Shown here piece after piece: positions 1 through 4,556 of a stretch of 5,617 nucleotides of DNA. Position numbers and translations under genes: made by a program. Position 1 is the first letter of the stretch; every line of letters starts with the position of its first letter. Under the pieces are notes generated by a model. That model saw only the letters and a list, made by a program, of their open reading frames with translations, ran no database searches and had not been told where the DNA came from. Origin of the DNA: Candidatus Geohydrothermomicrobium daggyaiense (GTDB lineage: Bacteria > Actinomycetota > Geothermincolia > Fen-727 > JACVIW01); contig JACVIW010000169.1 of the NCBI GenBank assembly GCA_015711695.1, positions 1-5,617 on the forward strand. The letters run 5' to 3'.

Positions 1-127
1 CTTACGTCGTGTGGGGTGGTTCAAATCCAGTAACGCCCACCAGCAAATTGAAGCCTCTGCTCCGAAACACACCATAGCGTTACTGGGTGCAGAACCAGTG
101 TGGGTCCCCACACGACGCAATTCGCCA
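1..127. repeat. Fold-back repeat, copy 1 (cut by or starting at the window edge)
   Basis: This stretch is identical, base for base, to 208-334, giving a 207-bp period. Inside it the two ends fold back on each other: 5-16 is the reverse complement of 106-117 (12 bp), 17-22 of 92-97 (6 bp), and 27-36 of 77-86 (10 bp), nested in that order. A second, competing hairpin pairs 98-104 with 107-113. The repeat may continue to the left of the window. No flanking target-site duplication is visible. It looks like a small non-autonomous fold-back element or a structured intergenic repeat; which of these it is cannot be told from one locus. The unit length is a multiple of three, so it holds open a long but unconvincing reading frame. 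Confidence 0.85.
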
Positions 128-201
128 GAAAGAATAACGAAAGGAATTATTCGTTTGCTGGATGCTCGTTTTGCAGGAGATTTCGAAAACACTCGATTTG
201 A

Positions 202-249
202 ACACGGCTTACGTCGTGTGGGGTGGTTCAAATCCAGTAACGCCCACCA
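202..249 (+). other. tRNA 3'-half-like segment inside the repeat (not a full tRNA)
   Basis: Read on the plus strand, the segment ends with the spacing of a tRNA 3' end. There is a 7-base T-loop (TTCAAAT, 227-233), a 5-base T-stem strand (234-238), a 7-base acceptor strand (AACGCCC, 239-245), a discriminator A (246) and CCA (247-249). Upstream, 202-206 pairs with 215-219 like an anticodon stem. The T-stem has only three Watson-Crick pairs, the variable region is too short, and neither a D-arm nor a matching 5' acceptor strand (expected GGGCGTT) is found upstream. The last part resembles the ends of tRNA-Ile or tRNA-Ala genes with CGCCCACCA tails. Copy 1 has the same T-loop (20-26) and CCA (40-42). 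I read it as a tRNA-derived fragment, not a functional tRNA. Confidence 0.4.
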
Positions 250-334
250 GCAAATTGAAGCCTCTGCTCCGAAACACACCATAGCGTTACTGGGTGCAGA
301 ACCAGTGTGGGTCCCCACACGACGCAATTCGCCA
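208..334. repeat. Fold-back repeat, copy 2
   Basis: This is an exact second copy of 1-127. Identity stops at 334: the next bases are AAC here and GAA after copy 1. The fold-back arms lie at 212-223/313-324, 224-229/299-304 and 234-243/284-293. The 80 bp between the copies (128-207) are not seen again in the window. They include a 6-bp hairpin (132-137 with 147-152). Perfect identity of two copies implies a recent duplication, or continuing homogenisation by recombination or gene conversion. Confidence 0.85.
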
Positions 335-337
335 AAC

Positions 338-373
338 CGTAATTCGGTGCCAGGCACCATTTTACGTTTTTTT
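338..373. repeat. REP-like palindrome followed by a T tract (terminator-like)
   Basis: CGTAA (338-342) pairs with TTACG (362-366), and GGTGCC (346-351) pairs with GGCACC (353-358) across a single A, with a 3-base mismatch bulge between the two stems. Seven T follow directly (367-373), so on the plus strand this looks like an intrinsic terminator. It shares the 14 bases at 335-348 with 457-470 of the next palindrome. From memory, GGTGCC-N-GGCACC palindromes flanked by GTAATTC/GAATTAC arms are scattered through many bacterial genomes, often near REP-associated tyrosine transposases (RAYT). No such transposase is in the window, so that link is inferred. Confidence 0.55.
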
Positions 374-455
374 GCGAAATGCAAGGGAGCGTGCAGAACC
401 TTTGATGCCTCGCAAAAGCGCTTCCAGAGCGGAATTACGCGCATAGAGCCCATCG

Positions 456-488
456 TAACCGTAATTCGGTACCTGGGAATTACGGTTA
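456..488. repeat. REP-like palindrome 2, perfect 12-bp stem
   Basis: Bases 456-467 are the exact reverse complement of 477-488, with a 9-base loop (468-476). The left arm, from 457, repeats the left arm of the palindrome at 338-366, including the 12-mer CCGTAATTCGGT. The right side looks like a shortened version of the same consensus. A third half-arm (GGAATTACG, 431-439) lies between the two palindromes and could pair with 460-467 instead of the 477-484 arm. No T tract follows, so it is not a standard terminator. It lies about 80 bp upstream of the aldolase start and may be part of its leader if transcription begins further left. Confidence 0.6.
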
Positions 489-500
489 TATCTGTGGAGG

Positions 501-508
501 TATAAAAT
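501..508 (+). promoter_or_regulatory. Candidate -10 region for fbaB
   Basis: TATAAAAT contains TAAAAT, a 5-of-6 match to the sigma-70-type -10 box. No good -35 box sits 16-18 bases upstream; TTACGG is the best available. If used, transcription would start near 515 and leave a leader of about 50 bases before the fbaB start. The same bases lie between a strong Shine-Dalgarno-like GGAGG (496-500) and a two-codon frame (ATG CGC TGA, 509-517), so an alternative reading is a translated mini-ORF. Confidence 0.25.
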
Positions 509-567
509 ATGCGCTGAGGAAGTTTCATAAATCCCTGACTTTTGCAATATCTGAACTGGAGGACAGA

Positions 568-1638
568 ATGGGAGCAGAAGAGATAGAAAAGCTACTTGGC
601 GATGACGCAGAATATTTGCTTGGTTTTGATTCACCAGCAATTCCAAAAGAGGCCCTTCATCTTCCCGGACCGGACTGGGTTGATAGAGTTTTCGCCGGAT
701 CGAGCAGACCGACTTCAGTATTAAGAAGCCTTTCGGAAATACTGAATCATGGAAGACTCAAGGGCACCGGTTATGTGACTATTCTTCCCGTGGACCAGGG
801 GGTCGAGCACTCAGCGGGGGCGTCTTTCGCCCCTAACCCCATCTACTTCGATCCTGAGAATATTATCAGGCTTGCCATCGAAGGAGGGTGCAACGCGGTT
901 GCATCAACACTTGGGGTACTCAACAGCGTGTCAAGAAAATACGCCCATAAAATTCCTTTTATACTTAAGATCAACCATAACGAACTTCTCTCTTACCCTA
1001 ACATTTACGACCAGACTCTTTTTTCCACCGTAAGGCAGGGATTTGAACTCGGCGCTGTCGCAATAGGCGCTACCGTTTATTTCGGCTCACCTGAATCAAG
1101 ACACCAGATCAAAGAAGTAACTGAGGCTTTCCAGGTGGCTCATGAACTTGGAATGGCCACAATCCTCTGGTGCTACCTCAGAAACGAAGCATTTACGGTG
1201 AACGGCGTGAACTACGAGACGGCAGCAGACCTAACCGGACAAGCTAATTACCTGGGCGCGACAATAGGGGCCGATATCGTCAAGCAAAAACTGCCAGATA
1301 AGAACCGAGGGTATGAAACGATCAACCGCAAGAGCGGGAAATATGGCAAATTTGACATAAAGATGTATGAGGTTCTATGTTCCGATCATCCGATCGATCT
1401 AACCCGATACCAGGTCATAAACTGTTACTGCGGAAGAGTTGGTCTAATTAACTCCGGCGGTGAATCCGGAGCTGATGATCTAAGAGAAGCGGTGAAGACC
1501 GCCGTGATCAACAAGCGTGCGGGTGGGATGGGTTTGATTATCGGTAGAAAAGCGTTTCAAAAGCCGTTCGAAAAAGGGGTAGAAATATTGAACGCGGTGC
1601 AGGACGTTTACCTGTGCAACGACATCACCGTTGCGTAA
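568..1638 (+). CDS. fbaB: Class I fructose-bisphosphate aldolase (FbaB/DhnA type)
   Basis: This 356-residue protein aligns along its whole length, from memory, with E. coli FbaB (about 350 residues). It would cleave fructose 1,6-bisphosphate to dihydroxyacetone phosphate and glyceraldehyde 3-phosphate, or run the reverse in gluconeogenesis, in the cytoplasm through a Schiff-base lysine and without metal. Visible signatures are PVDQGVEHSAGASF (74-87), INHNE (135-139), SYPNIYDQT (142-150), the catalytic-site segment GADIVKQK (234-241; K239 is the likely Schiff-base lysine), GLINSGGESG (292-301) and AVINKRAGGMGLIIGRKAF (312-330), which fits the phosphate-binding end of the TIM barrel. The ATG at 568 has a strong Shine-Dalgarno (GGAGGA, 558-563), and the N-terminus matches the family. 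The gene stands alone on its strand and converges on the deacetylase. I see no missing motif. The product call is firm. Confidence 0.95.
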   Translation: MGAEEIEKLLGDDAEYLLGFDSPAIPKEALHLPGPDWVDRVFAGSSRPTSVLRSLSEILNHGRLKGTGYVTILPVDQGVEHSAGASFAPNPIYFDPENIIRLAIEGGCNAVASTLGVLNSVSRKYAHKIPFILKINHNELLSYPNIYDQTLFSTVRQGFELGAVAIGATVYFGSPESRHQIKEVTEAFQVAHELGMATILWCYLRNEAFTVNGVNYETAADLTGQANYLGATIGADIVKQKLPDKNRGYETINRKSGKYGKFDIKMYEVLCSDHPIDLTRYQVINCYCGRVGLINSGGESGADDLREAVKTAVINKRAGGMGLIIGRKAFQKPFEKGVEILNAVQDVYLCNDITVA

Positions 1639-1641
1639 AAA

Positions 1642-1713
1642 GTCCTTATAAGACTCACGAATAATGCGCTAACATTATACGCATAATCGGAAACAATATA
1701 ACAATATAAGGAC
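1642..1713. terminator. Inverted repeats between convergent genes, possible bidirectional terminator
   Basis: GTCCTTATA (1642-1650) is the exact reverse complement of 1705-1713, beginning three bases after the fbaB stop. Within it are two mutually exclusive small stems, 1661-1666 with 1673-1678 and 1664-1668 with 1680-1684. The stems are AT-rich and no clean T tract follows, so efficiency as an intrinsic terminator is doubtful. The placement between two genes that face each other is what suggests the role. The rest of the gap, to 1806, adds only a weak 5-bp CCGGC/GCCGG stem (1774-1778 with 1798-1802) just after the deacetylase stop. Confidence 0.35.
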
Positions 1714-1806
1714 CGAATCAGATATCATCGTTTACCCAAGTATAAAACCAGAATTTATTCTCGCTAAGATTCACCGGCCGTAAGCATACTCAAAAGAGCC
1801 GGACTT

Positions 1807-2607
1807 TCACGAGCCACTTGCAGTAAAAACCCGTTCAACTGCTGCGCGAAAATCGGAAAAACTGACACCGAGCATCTTGTAAAGAGGATAGCTCTCATAA
1901 TAGAGCTTACCTTCGTGAGGTGGTTTAAGATAGTCGCGCTCCGGTACCCGCCTGTAAGGCTCGCCACGTTCAAGCAATCGCGGCCATCCAAATAGAAGCA
2001 AGGGAAACGTGGTTATCCAGAACTGACTTTTGTATTTCAACATGCCCCGGAATTTCATAATCACGTCCTCACGTCCCATCGGGGTATAGACTGTTGGTGT
2101 TGAAGCAGGAATAAATCGATTGAACGATACAAAAAGTGCTTTATATTTGTTGTAAAGCGGCGCTTCAAAGACCAGAGGGGATCGCTCAAGTCTGGAAGCT
2201 GCGATAACCGCTGAAAAATGAGCAAAATCGTGGTCGGGATGTCCCCCTTCATACGCGGGGACATACACCTCAGCAGGAGAAATCTCACGCATCCGCTCAG
2301 TGAGTCTATCCACAATCTCAACCGAATATTTGATCGAAGCCCCATCCGGATAATCCCAGAACTCAAAACATTCGCTATCCACACCAATCATGCCAAGGGC
2401 AGCTTTTGTCTCTTCCCGTCTTACCTCTGCCGGCACTGAATAAGCGCCGTCAGTAATCCAGATCATTTTCAGAGGAGTTCGATCTCGTACGAGGCGGGAA
2501 ATCAAACAAAAATACCCGATCTCGTCATCCTGATGAGCAAAAACAAACATAGAAACGGGCGCGCTGGTTTTCCTTGATTCTGTTTCAAGATTTCCGCTCA
2601 TCTTCAT
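1807..2607 (-). CDS. PIG-L/LmbE-family deacetylase
   Basis: This is a protein of 266 residues (counted from the ATG at 2607) of the zinc-dependent PIG-L family, which removes acetyl groups from N-acetylglucosamine-type sugars on inositol lipids, mycothiol/bacillithiol precursors, antibiotics or glycans. Seen here: the first zinc motif AHQDDE (residues 24-29), where the usual Pro of AHPDDE is Gln but the metal-binding His and Asp are kept; WITDGAYS (50-57); RREE (63-66); and the second motif GGHPDHD (121-127) with its histidines. The C-terminal half (PERDYLKPPHEGKLYYE) is seen in a subset of the family. There is no signal peptide or membrane span. GTG 2610, ATG 2607 and ATG 2601 are all possible starts; GGTGG at 2614-2618 fits 2607 and GGAAGG fits 2601. 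The substrate cannot be told: no thiol-biosynthesis or glycosyltransferase partner adjoins it. Confidence 0.88.
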   Translation of the reverse strand: MKMSGNLETESRKTSAPVSMFVFAHQDDEIGYFCLISRLVRDRTPLKMIWITDGAYSVPAEVRREETKAALGMIGVDSECFEFWDYPDGASIKYSVEIVDRLTERMREISPAEVYVPAYEGGHPDHDFAHFSAVIAASRLERSPLVFEAPLYNKYKALFVSFNRFIPASTPTVYTPMGREDVIMKFRGMLKYKSQFWITTFPLLLFGWPRLLERGEPYRRVPERDYLKPPHEGKLYYESYPLYKMLGVSFSDFRAAVERVFTASGS

Positions 2608-2716
2608 CACCTTCCACCAACAGTGCCTGCGTCAAAATACAAATTCAATGAGAATTAAACATCAACTCATAAGAAGAGCAAAGACCATTGCCAGGTTTTA
2701 CCATCATTAAGCACAA

Positions 2717-2722
2717 ATTATA
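2717..2722 (-). promoter_or_regulatory. Candidate -10 box for the deacetylase gene
   Basis: On the minus strand this is a perfect TATAAT. Seventeen bases upstream there is no good -35 match (AGATTT or GATTTT), so the call rests on the -10 and on its position. It would give a leader of about 100 bases. A competing weak pair closer to the gene is TTGATG followed after 18 bases by TGTATT. Confidence 0.3.
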
Positions 2723-2796
2723 ACAACATTCGGTAGATAAAATCTTCACGAATAAGAGAACTCAGTATTAGTCAATTCTTCTTAACAGGGTTCTCG

Positions 2797-2805
2797 TGGT
2801 ATGCT
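2797..2805 (+). promoter_or_regulatory. Candidate extended -10 for the GH1 gene
   Basis: TGGTATGCT fits the extended -10 pattern TGnTATNNT, which can work without a good -35. None is seen at the right distance; TTAACA at 2782-2787 is too close. Transcription would start near 2812 and leave a leader of about 145 bases carrying the tandem 9-mer at 2837-2854, a possible operator. Confidence 0.25.
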
Positions 2806-2836
2806 CGAGTTAGTCGGCAATACTGCGGTGCGCTTT

Positions 2837-2854
2837 GATATATTTGATATATTT
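2837..2854 (+). repeat. Tandem 9-mer GATATATTT x2 in the GH1 leader
   Basis: GATATATTT occurs twice head to tail, and the 9-base periodicity extends slightly outward as TTT on the left. It lies about 100 bases ahead of the GH1 start. It could be an operator half-site pair, an AT-rich UP-like or curved element, or a chance low-complexity stretch. Confidence 0.4.
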
Positions 2855-2955
2855 ATACACAAACATCCCACATTTCAGGATCTGCCCCGATGCGCGTTTA
2901 GCATGGCGAGCGCGTTTCGAACGTTTTTTATGATTATTCGTTCGTGAGGTTGAAA

Positions 2956-4524
2956 ATGAGAGATTACAGAATAACAAGAGAAGATGTGGACAAAATTTTT
3001 GGCGATGGATTCAGGCTGCATAAAGGCTTTATTTGGGGTGTTGGAAACTCCCCTTACCAGACCGAAGGTGGTTTCAACGGAAAAGACGAGCCTCTCAATA
3101 ACTGGTACGAGTGGGAGAGAAGCGGTAAAGCCGAGCCTACGAAGGGGGCGACATACTTTTACACCAGATATCCTGAGGATATGGAAATTTCGAGGAAAAT
3201 CGGCCTTACTCATTTCCGACTTGGCGTTGAATGGGCGAGAATCCAGCCCGTCACCAGACCTGGCGATATGAGAATTCCTGAGATTGACCCCGAAGCGTTA
3301 GAACATTACGCATCAATGATAGCCCACGTGAGAAATAACGGTATGGAACCGGTCGTCACTCTCCATCACTTCACACATCCCGCCTGGATAGGCAAAGACA
3401 TGTGGTTACACGAAGACAATCTGGATTTATACGAGAAATATGTTGCTTTCACGGTCCGAAAAATCAACGAGATACTGATATCAAAATTCGATCAAGAACC
3501 CATAGGGATATGGGAAACAACCAACGAGCCCAACATTGTGGCATCCGCGTCGTACCTTCTCGGTCAATTCCCCGCCGGACCAAAACGAGGACTGAATTCC
3601 TATTTTACGGCTCTCACCAATCAACTACAGGCTCACATAAGCGCTTATGAGATCATCCACTCGATCTATGAGGAAGCGAAATGGAAAAAGCCCAGAGTAA
3701 CTTATGCAAGTGTGGCATTTTTCGCTTACTGGCTAGACAAGATGTTCTTTGACCTCCTTCTCGCGAAACACAGGGGCATACCGCTTTCCCGGATCGAGGA
3801 ATATCACCGGTGGAAAGCCGAAGAGTTCCATTCCAAAATCAACGATGTTGATAGACAAAAACAGTCGCGCTTCATTGCCGCAAAAGCGCTGGAAAACACC
3901 TTGAAATTCGTGCTCGAGAAATTGCATGGGATCGCGAGCTTTAAAAGGCTCGTAGAAAGAACGTATGGATCTTTGTATGATAGACTCGTTGATATCATCG
4001 CGATTGACTACTATGATCCGTTCCTTGGCAATTACTTGCGGCTCCCGCACATTGAGGAAATCAAGAAGCTCAAACCCTCATTTCACGTTCACCACTGGGA
4101 GTGGACACAGAATCCTATGGCTTTTCGAGCATTTTTAAACGCTTACTCGGAAAAAGACGGGATACCGATTCACGTCTTTGAGAACGGGATATGTAATCGC
4201 GTAAAGCGAGGCCGCCCGATACCGCGCTCGGACGGCTGGACGAGGACGAATTTTCTGAAGGCATATCTGTTTGAACTCGCCCGGGCTGTCAAGGACGGCG
4301 CAGCAGTGGAAGGATATTTTCACTGGTCGATAACAGACAACTACGAGTGGGGCTCCTTCGAACCAAGATTCGGTTTAATAGGTATCGATTATGAAAACGA
4401 CGCTAAGAGGCTTGCCCATGACTCCCTCGGTGAAGATGCGGCCGGAACTTTTCGCGAGATAATACACGCGCTTCAAAGCGGCTCGCTGGATGATTTGAGG
4501 AGAGTCTTCATTTTCGGCGATTGA
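2956..4524 (+). CDS. Glycoside hydrolase family 1 (beta-glycosidase-like)
   Basis: This is a 522-residue TIM-barrel glycosidase of GH1, a family of retaining enzymes that split beta-glucosides, beta-galactosides and related sugars. The hallmarks appear in order: the N-terminal signature FIWGVGNSPYQTEGG (25-39, Q35 contacting the sugar), FRLGVEWARIQP (87-98), LHHFTHPAW (136-144), the acid/base motif TNEPN with E191, IDYYDPF (350-356) at the place of the usual NYY, the nucleophile motif VFENG with E409, and GYFHWSITDNYEWGSFEPRFGL (453-474) with the sugar-binding E464/W465. Both catalytic glutamates are present, so activity is expected. It is longer than the usual 440-480 residues; about 30 extra residues lie between E191 and the YY motif. 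There is no signal peptide, so it is probably cytoplasmic. ATG 2956 is chosen because GAGGT (2946-2950) sits five bases before it, although GTG 2944 is also in frame. The exact substrate is unknown. Confidence 0.92.
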   Translation: MRDYRITREDVDKIFGDGFRLHKGFIWGVGNSPYQTEGGFNGKDEPLNNWYEWERSGKAEPTKGATYFYTRYPEDMEISRKIGLTHFRLGVEWARIQPVTRPGDMRIPEIDPEALEHYASMIAHVRNNGMEPVVTLHHFTHPAWIGKDMWLHEDNLDLYEKYVAFTVRKINEILISKFDQEPIGIWETTNEPNIVASASYLLGQFPAGPKRGLNSYFTALTNQLQAHISAYEIIHSIYEEAKWKKPRVTYASVAFFAYWLDKMFFDLLLAKHRGIPLSRIEEYHRWKAEEFHSKINDVDRQKQSRFIAAKALENTLKFVLEKLHGIASFKRLVERTYGSLYDRLVDIIAIDYYDPFLGNYLRLPHIEEIKKLKPSFHVHHWEWTQNPMAFRAFLNAYSEKDGIPIHVFENGICNRVKRGRPIPRSDGWTRTNFLKAYLFELARAVKDGAAVEGYFHWSITDNYEWGSFEPRFGLIGIDYENDAKRLAHDSLGEDAAGTFREIIHALQSGSLDDLRRVFIFGD

Positions 4525-4556
4525 CTGAATTTTCGAGGCAATTATCCGTATACATA

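Larger units (their letters stand above)
2608..2955. other. Divergent intergenic region
   Basis: About 350 bp separates the divergent deacetylase and GH1 genes. I find no convincing small ORF, RNA gene or riboswitch. The stretch is AT-rich in its middle, contains the candidate promoter elements listed separately, and ends with a GC-richer part holding GCGCGTTT twice (2892-2899, 2910-2917). It is long enough to hold separate promoters and a regulator-binding site for both genes. Confidence 0.5.

Noticed and set aside
170..249. Complete tRNA gene
   Set aside because: No D-arm and no 5' acceptor strand pair with AACGCCC, the T-stem has mismatches and the variable region is too short. Only a 3'-half-like segment is supported.
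1..334. CRISPR array
   Set aside because: Only two copies, 127 bp long with one 80-bp spacer, is far outside CRISPR geometry, and there are no cas genes.
11..505. Long plus-strand open frame across the repeats (164 codons) with a repeated peptide
   Set aside because: It exists because the 207-bp period is a multiple of three. It starts at a GTG with no Shine-Dalgarno, runs through hairpins and the tRNA-like segment, and matches no family I know.
362..646. Minus-strand open frame overlapping the start of fbaB
   Set aside because: It overlaps the well-supported aldolase start and the REP-like palindromes and has no recognisable domain.
2218..2439. Plus-strand open frame inside the deacetylase gene, and similar internal frames in GH1
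   Set aside because: These are shadows of real coding sequence, with no Shine-Dalgarno support and no domain similarity.
2913..2929. Hairpin CGTT/AACG followed by six T as a terminator just before GH1
   Set aside because: The stem is only four base pairs and it sits in the leader close to the GH1 start, where a strong terminator would make little sense.
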